Positions 1 to 8,801 are shown, counted from the stretch's first letter. The stretch: DNA of 64,000 bases from Pseudoxanthomonas suwonensis 11-1 (GCF_000185965.1 NC_014924.1:2108001-2172000), one strand, 5' to 3'. Notes: generated by a model not told the origin, from the sequence alone. Program-made: numbers and translations.

Positions 1-115
1 CGCGCGGTTTCACCCCGCAATGATACGGGGCAGCTCCGGGGCCTGCGTGGCGCCGCACATCATTCTTTGGAATGGTTGCGTTACCAACCACTCCACGAGC
101 AACGCGGTAGCTGGA

Positions 116-1966
116 TCAGTCGCGGCTGTGCGGCGGACCCTTGCGATGCGGCTTCGAAGGACCACGCGGACCGCCTGGACGCGGGCCACCTGGACGGAAG
201 CGTCCACGCGCCGGCCCCGGGTTCGACGATGGCGCATGGCTGCCATCCCACGGAGTGATGCGCAGCTGCTGCCCGACCACCCAGGCCTTCTGCAGGTGGC
301 TCATGATTTCCGGCGGCATGCCGGCCGGCAGGTCGAGGATCGAATGGTCCTCGTGGATGTCGATGCGGCCGATGTAGCGCGATTCCAGGCCGGCCTCGTT
401 GGCGATCGCACCGACGATGTTGCCTGGCTTGACGCCATGCACGTGGCCGACCTCGACCCGGTAGGTCTCCATCCCCGGCTGCGGCGCTTCGCGCGGCGGC
501 TTGGGCGCACGCGGGGCGCGCGGGGCGAAGTCGTCGTCGCGGCCACGCGGCGGGCGCGGGCCACGCTCGCGCTCCTCGAACGCACGCGGCTCGCGGGCCG
601 GGCGCTGCTCGCGCGGGGCCGGCTCGTCGCGGGCTTCCAGCAGCAGCGGCACGTCGCCCTGCAGCAGGCGCGCCAGGGCGGCGGCGATCTCGGCCGCGCC
701 CACGTCGTGCTCGGTCGCGTAGCGGTCGACCAGCTCGCGGTATTCGTCCAGGCCGCCGGCTTCCAGCGTGCCTTCGATGCGCTCGAAGAAACGCGCGACG
801 CGGCGGTCGTTGACCGCCTGCACGGTCGGCAGGCGCATCTCCTCGATCGGCTGCCGGGTGGCGCGCTCGATCGCGCGCAGCATGCCCTTCTCGCGGGGGG
901 TGACGAACAGGATCGCCTCGCCGCTGCGGCCGGCGCGGCCGGTACGGCCGATGCGGTGGACGTAGCTCTCGGTGTCGTACGGGATGTCGTAGTTGAGGAC
1001 GTGGCTGATGCGCTCCACGTCCAGGCCGCGCGCGGCCACGTCGGTGGCCACCAGCACGTCCAGGCGGCCATCCTTGAGCTGCTGGATGGTGCGCTCGCGC
1101 TGTTGCTGCTGCATGTCGCCGTTGATCGCGGCCGCGGCCACGCCACGGGCCTGCAGCTTGTTGGCCAGCTCCTCGGTCGCGGCCTTGGTGCGCGCGAACA
1201 CGATCATCGCGTCGAACGGCTCGGCCTCGAGGATCCGGGTCAGCGCATCCAGCTTGTGCATGCCGCTGACGAACCAGTAGCGCTGGCGGATGTTGGCCGA
1301 GGTGGTCGTCTTGGAGGCGATGGTCACCTCGACCGGCTCGCGCAGGTAGGTCTGGGCGATGCGCCGGATCGGCGGCGGCATGGTCGCCGAGAACAGCGCG
1401 ACCTGGCGCTCGTCCGGGACCTTCTTCAGCACCGCCTCGACGTCGTCGATGAAGCCCATGCGCAACATCTCGTCGGCCTCGTCCAGCACCAGGTTCCGGA
1501 GGCCGGACAGGTCGAGGGTGCCGCGCTCGAGGTGGTCGATGACGCGTCCGGGGGTACCGACGACCACGTGCACGCCACGGCGCAGCGCGTGCAGCTGCGG
1601 GCCGTAGCCCTGGCCGCCGTAGATCGGCAGCACCTGGAAGCCCGGCATCTGCACCGCGTAGCGCTGGAACGCCTCGGCGACCTGGATGGCCAGCTCGCGG
1701 GTCGGCGCCAGCACCAGGGCCTGGGGCCTGGCCAGCTTCAGGTCCAGGTGCGACAGGATCGGCAGGGCGAAGGCCGCGGTCTTGCCGGTGCCGGTCTGGG
1801 CGGTGCCCAGGACGTCACGCCCGGACAGCAGGGCCGGGATGGTCGCGGCCTGGATCGGCGACGGGGTTTCGTAACCGACCGCCGTCAGGGCGGCGAGCAA
1901 AGGCTCGGGCAGGCCGAGTTCGCCGAAGGTCGGCGCGGCGGGGGATTCTGGTGCAGGGGATGACAT
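116..1966 (-). CDS. deaD: ATP-dependent DEAD-box RNA helicase, DeaD/CsdA type
   Basis: Unwinds structured RNA using ATP; in this family it acts in ribosome assembly, mRNA decay and cold adaptation in the cytoplasm. The 616-residue protein shows the ordered helicase motifs: AQTGTGKT (56-63), PTRELA (88-93), TPGR (138-141), DEAD (162-165), SAT, a VATDVAARGLD motif V and HRIGRTGRAG motif VI. An Arg-rich linker leads to a DbpA/CsdA-like RNA-binding domain (YRVEVG...LDLPAGMP), then a Gly/Pro/Arg-rich tail typical of DeaD. The ATG at 1966 is chosen because GGAG lies 6 nt upstream and homologues begin just before the Q motif; an ATG at 2035 would add 23 atypical residues. The name is secure at subfamily level; RhlE-type helicases lack the C-terminal RNA-binding domain. 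Confidence 0.95.
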   Translation of the reverse strand: MSSPAPESPAAPTFGELGLPEPLLAALTAVGYETPSPIQAATIPALLSGRDVLGTAQTGTGKTAAFALPILSHLDLKLARPQALVLAPTRELAIQVAEAFQRYAVQMPGFQVLPIYGGQGYGPQLHALRRGVHVVVGTPGRVIDHLERGTLDLSGLRNLVLDEADEMLRMGFIDDVEAVLKKVPDERQVALFSATMPPPIRRIAQTYLREPVEVTIASKTTTSANIRQRYWFVSGMHKLDALTRILEAEPFDAMIVFARTKAATEELANKLQARGVAAAAINGDMQQQQRERTIQQLKDGRLDVLVATDVAARGLDVERISHVLNYDIPYDTESYVHRIGRTGRAGRSGEAILFVTPREKGMLRAIERATRQPIEEMRLPTVQAVNDRRVARFFERIEGTLEAGGLDEYRELVDRYATEHDVGAAEIAAALARLLQGDVPLLLEARDEPAPREQRPAREPRAFEERERGPRPPRGRDDDFAPRAPRAPKPPREAPQPGMETYRVEVGHVHGVKPGNIVGAIANEAGLESRYIGRIDIHEDHSILDLPAGMPPEIMSHLQKAWVVGQQLRITPWDGSHAPSSNPGPARGRFRPGGPRPGGPRGPSKPHRKGPPHSRD

Positions 1967-2191
1967 CCGGGACTCCGGCGGCGGCGCCTGGCGGCGCGGC
2001 GGGAAAACATGAAAGTTCGCCATTGTGCGCTGCAACGCAGGCTTTGTCGCCCCGTTGCTGAATACGGGTCTGCAATCCGTTCAGACCATCATGCGCCGGC
2101 GGAGCGTTGAGGCACCGCGAAGCCGCGGGGAGCCCCGCCCCCTGGCTGCCCCCGCCCGGTCCAGCCGCCGCCTGCCGGGTGCCCTGCCCGG

Positions 2192-3391
2192 TCAGCCGCC
2201 GCCGGCCACGCCCGAACCGCTCGAGCCACCCGAAGCGCCGGAGCTGGCGTCGGCCGTGGCCGCATCGTCCGGTTCCGGAGGGCTGGCCCCGTCGGCCGTG
2301 GCCTCGGCGTCCAGCAGCACGACCTCGATCGCGTTGAACTCGGCCAGCGGACTCTCCGCCGGGCAGTCGTCGTCCGGGAAGCCCAGGCCGCGGCGCAGCT
2401 GCAGGCCGCAGGCATTGCGCGCGAACACCTCGCGCTCGCTGCGGCAGCGCTCCTCGAAGGCGCGCACCCAGCGGTCGCGGCGCTGCATGAAGTCGTCGCC
2501 GCACTTGTCCAGCAGGCGCATGCGGTCCAGGTCGTCCTGGGCGGCGTTGTTGCCGTCCAGGCCGTAGGCCGCCAGTTCGTCCTGGTTGAGCAGGCGCAGG
2601 CTGCGGTTGGGCACGGTCTTCATCACGTCGGCCAGCAGCGGCGAGGCGCCGTTGCGTTCCAGGTAGGCGCGCACGGTCCCGTACACCGCCTGCAGCTCGG
2701 TGTTGAGCTCCTGGCGGCTGGTGGCGGTGGAGCTGAGGCGGATGATGCGGTGGATGCCCACCCGCCCGGCCAGCACCCGACTGTCGCCGCCGGCCAGCAC
2801 GAACACGCAGGCGCTGTGGCAGACCGAGTCCTCGCGCACCCACAGGGTCCAGTGGTGGTTGCCGATCCAGTCGCCAGCGCGGATCGCGTCCTCGACCTGG
2901 CCGCCGGTGGAGTCCAGGTCCAGCACGCGGTGGACGATGCCCAGCTCGTCGGCGGTCACCGTGACCCGCTGCACCAGGGCGGTGAACTCGGGGCTGATCT
3001 TGCCGGTATAGCGCACGCGCACGACCTGCCCTTCGCGGCAGGCCTCGACGCCCTCGCGCAGCGCTTCGCGCTCCAGCGAGGCCAGCGACGCGCCGTCGCC
3101 CTCGCGGTAGTCCAGGCTGCAGCTGATCCAGGCCTGGCCGGACAGCTCGCGCGGCGACCAGTCCACCTCGCCCTCCGGCTCGGCCGCCTGCCCCTGCGGC
3201 AACGCCTCCACCGACATGGCCTCTTCCGGCATCGGATCGCGGCTGACCGCGCCCCCCTCTTCCGGCGAGGCCACCGGCTGGGTCTGGACCTCTTCCTCAT
3301 CGGCCACGAAACGCTGGCAGGCGACCAGCACCCCAATGGCCGCGGCCAGCAGCAGGACCACGGACAGGATTCGGCGGGAGGCCTTGGACAT
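2192..3391 (-). CDS. ClpP/crotonase-fold periplasmic lipoprotein (COG3904-like)
   Basis: A 399-residue secreted protein. The N-terminus (MSKASRRILS, hydrophobic core, LVAC) looks like a lipoprotein signal with the lipid-anchored Cys about residue 25. The central part has DLDSTGGQVEDAI, CHSACVFVLAGG and VGIHR, the pattern of ClpP-fold periplasmic proteins, where the Ser of HSAC would sit at the nucleophile position. The C-terminus is a Ser/Gly/Ala-rich, probably disordered tail. Family members are mostly uncharacterised, so a protease role is inference. An upstream in-frame ATG at 3412 is possible; neither start has a clear Shine-Dalgarno. The gene is close behind the MAPEG gene on the same strand. 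Confidence 0.7.
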   Translation of the reverse strand: MSKASRRILSVVLLLAAAIGVLVACQRFVADEEEVQTQPVASPEEGGAVSRDPMPEEAMSVEALPQGQAAEPEGEVDWSPRELSGQAWISCSLDYREGDGASLASLEREALREGVEACREGQVVRVRYTGKISPEFTALVQRVTVTADELGIVHRVLDLDSTGGQVEDAIRAGDWIGNHHWTLWVREDSVCHSACVFVLAGGDSRVLAGRVGIHRIIRLSSTATSRQELNTELQAVYGTVRAYLERNGASPLLADVMKTVPNRSLRLLNQDELAAYGLDGNNAAQDDLDRMRLLDKCGDDFMQRRDRWVRAFEERCRSEREVFARNACGLQLRRGLGFPDDDCPAESPLAEFNAIEVVLLDAEATADGASPPEPDDAATADASSGASGGSSGSGVAGGG

Positions 3392-3474
3392 GGAAGGACG
3401 GTCGGCTTGCATGCACCCAGTCTAGGCGGTGCCCGGCCGCGCCGGACAACCGCCGATGAACGTCGACGAACGGT

Positions 3475-3867
3475 TCAGCGCAACAGCGGCAGCAGCACCA
3501 GCAGCAGGCCGGCCATCGAGACGCCCCATGCCAGCGAACGCAGGTAGCGCACGCCGTACAGGTACAGCGGCACGTACACCACGCGCGCCCAGAAATAGAG
3601 CTGCACCCCGAGCGAGGTCCAGGCATCGGCCTGGCCGGTGGCGACCACCGCCAGCACCGCGGCGGCGAAGAACGGGAAGGTCTCCATGAAGTTGCGGAAC
3701 GCGCGGTCGGCGCGCCCGGCCCTGGGCGGGAGCGGACCCGGATCGGCATCGCGCGGCCCGGTATTCCATTCGACCCCGCGCTGGCGGGTCACCAGCATGC
3801 CGGCCAGCAGCAACTGCGCCACGCCCAGCACCACCGACCAGCCCAGATAATGGATCTCGATGCCCAC
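3475..3867 (-). CDS. MAPEG family membrane protein
   Basis: A 130-residue integral membrane protein of the eicosanoid/glutathione-metabolism (MAPEG) superfamily, with about four hydrophobic helices. The signature region FRNFMETFPFFAAA followed by a Trp/Arg-Val-Tyr-Val-Pro-Leu-Tyr stretch (FWARVVYVPLYLYG) is characteristic. The start is GTG at 3867: an AGGAG lies at 3874-3878 with 6 nt spacing, and the protein then begins VGIEIHYLGWS. The substrate of bacterial members is usually unknown. The much longer reading frame through this region on the same strand is antisense to the FUSC gene and is not real. Confidence 0.85.
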   Translation of the reverse strand: MGIEIHYLGWSVVLGVAQLLLAGMLVTRQRGVEWNTGPRDADPGPLPPRAGRADRAFRNFMETFPFFAAAVLAVVATGQADAWTSLGVQLYFWARVVYVPLYLYGVRYLRSLAWGVSMAGLLLVLLPLLR

Positions 3868-3921
3868 GGCCACCTCCTGTGATGTAGGCCCACAGGTTAG
3901 CAACGGCGTTGGGGCTACGAT

Positions 3922-5823
3922 ATGCGCATGTCGAACGCGCGCCTGCCCCCGGTCCCGGAGCCTCCTTCCCCCGGGCCGCAAGGCCTGCTGCGCGAGATCC
4001 GCCACGTGCGCCCGCTGCCGCCTGGCCGGCTCGGTTTCTCGCTGCGCGCCGCCCTGGCCATGGGCATCCCGGTCCTCGCCGGCTGGCTGGCCGGGGATAC
4101 CGCGGCCGGCATGATGGCCACCATCGGTGGCTTCACCGCCCTGTATTGCGGCGACCGCCCCTATGCCGCCCGCGCCATCGCCCTGGCGGCGGTCGCGCTG
4201 GGCTTCGCTGTGGCGGTGATGTTCGGGCTGTGGTTGCAGCCGCATGCCTGGGCCATCCTGCCGGCACTGGCCCTGATGGCGATGTTCGCGACCTGGCTGT
4301 GCAACGCCATGCGCATCGGCCCGGCCGGCGCCTACCTGTTCGTGCTCGCCTGTGCCGCCAGCACCGCGATCCCGGCCGACCACCTGCCGCCCTGGCAGGC
4401 CGGCCTGCTGGTGCTGGGCGGCGGCATGGGCGCCTGGCTGCTGCACACCGTCGGCATCCTGCTGCATCCGCGCAAGCCGGAGCGGCGCGCGGTGCTTGCC
4501 GCCGCCCGCGCGGTGGCCGCGGCGATCTCCGCCGACGCCAACGGGCATCCACGCGCCCGCCGGCGTGCGGCCCAGGCCCTCTACGACAGCTGGCAGATGC
4601 TGGTGGGCTTCCAGCCGATCCCGGCGCGCCCGAACGGCGAGCTGGCCCGGCTGCGCGGGATCAACCGCGAGCTGCACCAGACCTTCGCGGCCAGCCACGA
4701 CCCCGACCTGCCGGCCGAACGCCGCGCACAACTCCTGCGCCACGCCATCCAGCTGGGTGAGGAGGTCCAGCAGGAAGCGATCCGGCGTCCGCGCACGCTG
4801 CCGGCCGGCACCGTGCCGCACGGTTACCCGCGCTCCTGGACCCTGCTGCGCGAAGGCCTGGCACCCGGCTCCAACCCGCGCCGCCAGCTGCTGCGCATCG
4901 GCATCGCCTGCCTCGCCGCCGGCCTGGTCGCCGGCGCCCTGGAACTGGAGCGCGCGTACTGGGCGGTGGCCGCGGCCCTGCTGATGCTGCACCAGGGCCT
5001 GACCTGGCCGCGCACCCTGCAACGCAGCCTCGAGCGCACCCTCGGCACCCTGGCCGGCCTCGCCCTGGCCGGCGCCATCCTCTGGCTGCATCCGACCGGG
5101 CCATGGCTGGCGCTGGCGGTGATGGCGCTGCAGTTCACCATCGAGATGGTGGTGGTCCGCAACTACGCGCTGGCGGTGGTGTTCATCACCAGTGCGGCGC
5201 TGACCATCGCCAGTGGCGGCCAGGCCGTGGACGACATCCCCGGCATGCTGCTGGCGCGCGGCGTGGACACCGTGATCGGCTGTGCCTGCGCCCTGCTGGC
5301 CTTCCGCCTGCTGCCGCCGCGCGCCAATGCACGCACCGTGGCCTCGGAGATCGGCCAGTGCCTGCTGGCGATCCGGCGGGTCTGCCCACACCTGGAGCGC
5401 GGCGAGGTGACCACGCCGCAGGCGCGGATCGACCGCCGCGACCTGCAGCACCGCAGCTTCCTTCTCGAACAGGCGCTGGACCAGGCCCTGGACGGCTCGG
5501 CGGAGGAGCGCCGCAGCGCCAGTGAGCACTGGCCCGCGGTCGCCGCCTGCCAGCGCCTGGTCTACCGGGTGCTGGCCGCGTGCTGGGACCTGGAGCGGGA
5601 AGCGGAGGCCGAGGCGCCGGCGCCGGATGCGAGCACCCTCCCGCAGGCGCCCGCGGACGATCCGGGAAGCATGGCTGCGGCGGTCGAGGCCCTGTCCAGC
5701 CTGTCGCGCGCCTGGATCCACGGCGAGCCACCGCCGCGCCTGCCACACGCACTGCCCCCGCTGTTCGCCGGCGACCTGGGCGACCTGCACCGGTTCCTGC
5801 GACAGAAGCTCCGGGCCTCCTGA
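3922..5823 (+). CDS. FUSC family inner-membrane transporter (aromatic acid/fusaric acid exporter type)
   Basis: A 633-residue membrane protein with two hydrophobic blocks (about residues 40-175 and 325-455), each of several helices, separated and followed by soluble alpha-helical regions. This duplicated layout is that of FUSC/YccS/AaeB-type proteins proposed to export aromatic acids or similar compounds. The second block contains WAVAAALLMLHQGLTWPRTLQRSLERT-type sequence resembling the conserved FUSC core. It is divergent from the MAPEG gene, with about 55 bp between. No adjacent HlyD partner is seen, so an independent exporter is likely. The substrate cannot be told from sequence. Confidence 0.85.
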   Translation: MRMSNARLPPVPEPPSPGPQGLLREIRHVRPLPPGRLGFSLRAALAMGIPVLAGWLAGDTAAGMMATIGGFTALYCGDRPYAARAIALAAVALGFAVAVMFGLWLQPHAWAILPALALMAMFATWLCNAMRIGPAGAYLFVLACAASTAIPADHLPPWQAGLLVLGGGMGAWLLHTVGILLHPRKPERRAVLAAARAVAAAISADANGHPRARRRAAQALYDSWQMLVGFQPIPARPNGELARLRGINRELHQTFAASHDPDLPAERRAQLLRHAIQLGEEVQQEAIRRPRTLPAGTVPHGYPRSWTLLREGLAPGSNPRRQLLRIGIACLAAGLVAGALELERAYWAVAAALLMLHQGLTWPRTLQRSLERTLGTLAGLALAGAILWLHPTGPWLALAVMALQFTIEMVVVRNYALAVVFITSAALTIASGGQAVDDIPGMLLARGVDTVIGCACALLAFRLLPPRANARTVASEIGQCLLAIRRVCPHLERGEVTTPQARIDRRDLQHRSFLLEQALDQALDGSAEERRSASEHWPAVAACQRLVYRVLAACWDLEREAEAEAPAPDASTLPQAPADDPGSMAAAVEALSSLSRAWIHGEPPPRLPHALPPLFAGDLGDLHRFLRQKLRAS

Positions 5824-5869
5824 GCAGGCCGGCGAAGACGCTCAGCTGGCAGTGGCGCGGCGCGTCGGC

Positions 5870-6244
5870 CTAGCCAGCGCGCGCGTCCTCCCCAGCTTCG
5901 ATGCCGTAGTCGTCCCAGTTTCCCAGCTGGAAGCGGCGGGCCAGGTAGCGGGCGTAGGTGGCCATCGCCAGGCCGAACGCGACGCCGATGAAAGCCATGA
6001 AGCCGACGAATGTCGGCAAGGGATACGACTGCGGGGAGATCCACCACAGGAACAGCCCCAACGCGATGGCGAAGGAACCGCCGGTCAGCACCGCGTTGAA
6101 ACCGAAAGACTGGAACGGCGGCGGTGCGAGATGGAAGCCGAACCGCCACAACAGCCGCCAGAGCGGCGGCACGACGTCGATGCGGCTGGCACCGAGCTTG
6201 TCCAGGTGGCGGTAGAGCGCCTGCACCCTGGCTTCGTGGTCCAT
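5870..6244 (-). CDS. DUF6404 family small membrane protein
   Basis: A 124-residue protein with an N-terminal soluble helix (MDHEARVQALYRHLDK), a PPLWRLLWRFG segment and a PPPFQSFGFN motif, then two hydrophobic helices around residues 50-70 and 78-98. This layout is typical of the uncharacterised DUF6404 family. It converges on the FUSC gene, with 46 bp between the stops. Function is unknown. Confidence 0.75.
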   Translation of the reverse strand: MDHEARVQALYRHLDKLGASRIDVVPPLWRLLWRFGFHLAPPPFQSFGFNAVLTGGSFAIALGLFLWWISPQSYPLPTFVGFMAFIGVAFGLAMATYARYLARRFQLGNWDDYGIEAGEDARAG

Positions 6245-6342
6245 TCCAATGGTCCTCGCGCTGTCGTCCAGCCCTGAAGGTACGACACGGCCGCGCCGGC
6301 CTCAACGGACCGGCGCGGCGTGGGACACACGGCTTGCTGGAC

Positions 6343-7125
6343 TCAGAAGTCCCAGCGGGCGGACAGGGTCAGCGGGATCGACAGGCGGCTGCCGGTGTCG
6401 TTGATCCGGGCCAGGCCGAGGCCGCCGATGGCGCTGTCGTCGTCCTTGAGGTCGTCGACATAGCGCACGCCGCTGGCGAGGGTGACGCTGAAGGTCTCGG
6501 AGACCGGCATGATCACGCCCACGTCCAGGCCGGCGCTGGCCACCCAGCCGGCCTCGTAGAAGGCGGCATTGGGAATGGTGATGCCGCCGTCCGGGATCTC
6601 GAAGGTGGCGCGGATGTCGTCGGTACGCGTCGCCCCGAGCCGGGCGCCGACGAACGGACGCGAATAGCCCGGGGTACCGAAGTAGTGGCGGTAGCCGACT
6701 TCGGCCGACAGCGCCTTGTAGGTACCGAAGGTGCCGTACACCGGCAGGCCGGCCTGCAGCGCCGGCACGTAGGCCTCGCCCACCACCACCCTGCCCTCGC
6801 CTGCGCGGGTCTGGCGCACCTGGCCGAACACCTCGGCGCGGTCGCTGAGCCCGTAGGCGAACTCGAGGCCGACGGTTTCGGCCTGGTCATAGATGCGGTC
6901 GTGCTCGCGCGACTCGATCCGCAGCTCGGCGGCGACACCGGCCAGCGCGGGGTTCAGCGAGCCCAGGTCCGGAACCGGCGCGACCGCGCCCTCGTGCACG
7001 TCGCCGCTGGCCGGCGTGTCGATGCCGCCCAGCAGGGACATGGAAAGGCGGCCCGCCTCGGGGCCGGCAGCATGGGCGGAAGTCGCAAACAGCGCCGCCA
7101 TCGGGACGATCAGCCAGGTACGCAT
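6343..7125 (-). CDS. outer-membrane beta-barrel protein
   Basis: A 260-residue exported protein. The start at 7125 follows GGAGAG and gives a clean signal peptide (MRTWLIVPMAALFATSAHA). The mature part consists of alternating amphipathic strands (ELRIES, VGLEFAYG, AEVGYRHYFG, ASAGLDVGV, VTLASGVRYV) and ends in ARWDF, a terminal aromatic residue expected for recognition by the BAM machinery. The exact family is not recognised. An in-frame codon at 7203 would add 26 non-signal-like residues and is less likely. Confidence 0.75.
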   Translation of the reverse strand: MRTWLIVPMAALFATSAHAAGPEAGRLSMSLLGGIDTPASGDVHEGAVAPVPDLGSLNPALAGVAAELRIESREHDRIYDQAETVGLEFAYGLSDRAEVFGQVRQTRAGEGRVVVGEAYVPALQAGLPVYGTFGTYKALSAEVGYRHYFGTPGYSRPFVGARLGATRTDDIRATFEIPDGGITIPNAAFYEAGWVASAGLDVGVIMPVSETFSVTLASGVRYVDDLKDDDSAIGGLGLARINDTGSRLSIPLTLSARWDF

Positions 7126-7248
7126 CGTGGGTTCTCTCCATCCGTAGGTAAGTGACGCCGTGGCGGCGACGGCGCAGACACTAGGGACGCGGGAGTTACC
7201 CACCGGTCTAGCGGTGGCTTGTACAAACCTTGTACGTGCGCAGGGCCC

Positions 7249-7593
7249 TCAGGACACCACCATCCCCACAACCAGCGCGAACACCGCCATCACGATGCTG
7301 CCCACGGAGATCGCCAGGCCCAGGCCGGCAAACAGCCGGCGCCGGTCACGCTGGAACAGGCCGACCAGGCCGAGCACGGCCGCGCCCAACTGCAAGAGCA
7401 GGAACACGAACAGGAACAGGCCCACCAGCACGGCCTCGACCGACTCCTCGTCCATGCCACCCGGCGTCGCGTTCTCGAGGATGCCGGCCACCACGAACAG
7501 CATCAGCAGCATGGCGCCACCCACGCAGCCGACCACGAACGATGCGATGCCCACGCCCGAATGCCGACGCGCTACTGGCCAGGTTGCCCCCAT
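7249..7593 (-). CDS. small membrane protein at the distal integron boundary
   Basis: A 114-residue protein starting MGATWPVARR with three hydrophobic segments (about 16-40, 52-75 and 88-112) and a short basic loop (FQRDRRR), resembling small DUF4190-like membrane proteins. No attC follows its 3' end, so it is probably the first chromosomal gene beyond the integron. Upstream sequence from about 7600 to 7695 is a remnant of a DUF4262 cassette that stays in frame and can fuse to it, giving a 148-residue product from ATG 7695. The remnant also supplies AAGGAAGGGG as a ribosome-binding site for the 7593 ATG. Its original promoter has therefore probably been replaced. Confidence 0.6.
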   Translation of the reverse strand: MGATWPVARRHSGVGIASFVVGCVGGAMLLMLFVVAGILENATPGGMDEESVEAVLVGLFLFVFLLLQLGAAVLGLVGLFQRDRRRLFAGLGLAISVGSIVMAVFALVVGMVVS

Positions 7594-7695
7594 GGATTCC
7601 CCTTCCTTAGCAGGGAAGACATGGAGGCAGTGCCACCCATACTCTCGGATGTTGTCGGAGATTCTTTGGTTCTGTGTGGCGGGATCTTCACCCAT
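7594..7695 (-). pseudogene. truncated DUF4262 cassette remnant (last cassette of the array)
   Basis: The first 34 codons (MGEDPATQNQRISDN...HVFPAKEG) match the start of the intact DUF4262 cassette gene at 10149-10607 with only a couple of substitutions (L to P, D to E). The match stops after the aaggaaggg stretch at about 7600, where chromosomal-type sequence takes over. The ATG at 7695 sits directly beside an attC, exactly as in the intact copy. The rest of the gene and its attC are missing, so the deletion removed the distal end of the integron. Confidence 0.75.
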
Positions 7696-7696
7696 C

Positions 7697-7808
7697 GTCT
7701 AACGCCTGAGTTAAGCCGACTTGCGTAGTGGAGCCAAACACATGGCAAGCTCTTTCTGCCATGTGTTTGGTGTAACGAAGCAAGTTCGGCTTGAACGAAT
7801 TGTTAGAC
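7697..7808 (-). repeat. attC site 28 (distal, 112 bp)
   Basis: Long-form attC: cores GTCTAAC and GTTAGAC, with an extended central palindrome (CACATGGCAAG...CTGCCATGTG). It is the attC of the cassette carrying the 7803-8372 gene, whose stop TAA comes from the core. Confidence 0.9.
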
Positions 7809-8372
7809 CTGCGCCTTGGCATACACGGCTACCGAGTACATGGCCGACAGAGCATCCCTTGCGTCTGACTCTAGGATGCTGTCCGGGTGCGCGCGGCGAG
7901 TGAGCATGCGTTGCCCAAGGTTGTGCGGGTGGTCGAATGGTTTTAAGTGCACGAACGGATTGCGACTGAGGCGTAAGGAATCAATCTTGTCACACAGCGC
8001 AATCGGTATGACATTGAACTCTCGACAATGAGCAACGATTGCCTTGAGGCCTTGCCCAGCGACCTTCTGTTGCCCTGAGGCGTTGAGGATGCCACCAAGC
8101 CAGTGCTCCATGAAAGATGCTGCCAGGACCAAGGTTGCGACGAACTGACCGTAGACGAAGCAGCAGTCTTTAGCTTCTTGAAACACCCGCATTGATTCAA
8201 GCGGCATCATGTAACCACCGCCCTTGGGAATGATGGTGCTAAGCCAGCGTATGCGCTCAGCGCGCTCAGGGACGTTCTGCAGCTCATGCCGCTCTAGCGC
8301 CGCCTCATACTTTGGGCGTCGCTGTCTGATCGGCTTGCCGAGTAGGTCTTTCTGAACGTTGCGAGAAGGCAT
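7803..8372 (-). CDS. cassette gene: HEPN-like protein
   Basis: A 189-residue soluble, mainly helical protein. Near residue 140 it has LSRNPFVHLK, which fits the HEPN Rx4H motif (R-N-P-F-V-H) used by HEPN ribonucleases and related nucleotidyltransferase partners; the preceding helical segment (CDKIDSLR) is also HEPN-like. Family assignment rests on the motif and helical content only. HEPN proteins are often toxins or phage-defence effectors, but no partner antitoxin is visible in the cassette. The product has no signal or membrane segment. The stop codon is supplied by the attC core. Confidence 0.5.
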   Translation of the reverse strand: MPSRNVQKDLLGKPIRQRRPKYEAALERHELQNVPERAERIRWLSTIIPKGGGYMMPLESMRVFQEAKDCCFVYGQFVATLVLAASFMEHWLGGILNASGQQKVAGQGLKAIVAHCREFNVIPIALCDKIDSLRLSRNPFVHLKPFDHPHNLGQRMLTRRAHPDSILESDARDALSAMYSVAVYAKAQV

Positions 8373-8380
8373 CTGTGCAG

Positions 8381-8440
8381 GTCTAACGCCTGAATTAAGC
8401 CGACCCGCGAAGCGGGTTCGGCTTGAATGAATAGTTAGGG
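8381..8440 (-). repeat. attC site 27 (60 bp)
   Basis: Cores GTCTAAC and GTTAGGG around a short stem (CGACCCGCGAAGCGGGTTCG). It belongs to the 8469-8699 cassette and is nearly identical to the attC at 21889-21948, consistent with duplication of a whole cassette. Confidence 0.9.
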
Positions 8441-8468
8441 GGCATACGCGATGCCCGAGAGCTACTCA

Positions 8469-8699
8469 TTATGGCGAGGTCAGTCGGCGCCAGCCAAGGA
8501 GAAACAGACTGGCGGCAGCAGCCATGAAAAGGAGCGAAACAGCTACTTGTCCAAAGGCATAGCCATGCTCATAGGCCGAGCTCGGAGCGTCCGCCAGTAC
8601 CGCCGAAACGCTTGTCACGAAAAGCTTCACGCCGCGGAGCAAGAAGACACAGCCCGAGAAAAAGCAGAGGTGGGGGAGATATCTACGCAGGATCGCCAT
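8469..8699 (-). CDS. cassette gene: small two-helix membrane protein (copy 2)
   Basis: A 76-residue protein with two hydrophobic helices (about 10-35 and 50-70) separated by a short polar loop. It differs from the cassette gene at 21977-22207 by a single residue (ADAPSS versus ADASSS). Function is unknown; no signal-cleavage site is evident. Flanks of about 25-45 bp separate it from the attC sites on each side, longer than for most cassettes in this array. Confidence 0.6.
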   Translation of the reverse strand: MAILRRYLPHLCFFSGCVFLLRGVKLFVTSVSAVLADAPSSAYEHGYAFGQVAVSLLFMAAAASLFLLGWRRLTSP

Positions 8700-8742
8700 G
8701 ACACAGCCGACAAGTGAATGGACAGGGGAATCTATACATGCC

Positions 8743-8801
8743 GCCTAACGCCTGAATTAAGCCGACCCGCGAAGCGGGTTCGGCTTGAATGAATAGTAGG
8801 C
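8743..8801 (-). repeat. attC site 26 with damaged gene-proximal core
   Basis: The distal core GCCTAAC (8743-8749) is intact, but the gene-proximal core reads AGTAGGC (8795-8801) instead of GTTAGGC, one T short. The loss also destroys the core-encoded stop of the adjacent gene. Confidence 0.85.

Noticed and set aside
13..30. Terminator downstream of deaD (CCCCG/CGGGG)
   Set aside because: Only a 5-bp stem and no U-tract.
20..1963. 647-codon plus-strand frame opposite deaD
   Set aside because: High-GC shadow frame without ribosome-binding site or recognisable domain, opposite a full DEAD-box helicase.
3475..5790. 771-codon minus-strand frame over the FUSC gene
   Set aside because: Antisense to a clear membrane transporter, Gln/Gly/His-rich low-complexity translation; only its last 130 codons (MAPEG) are real.
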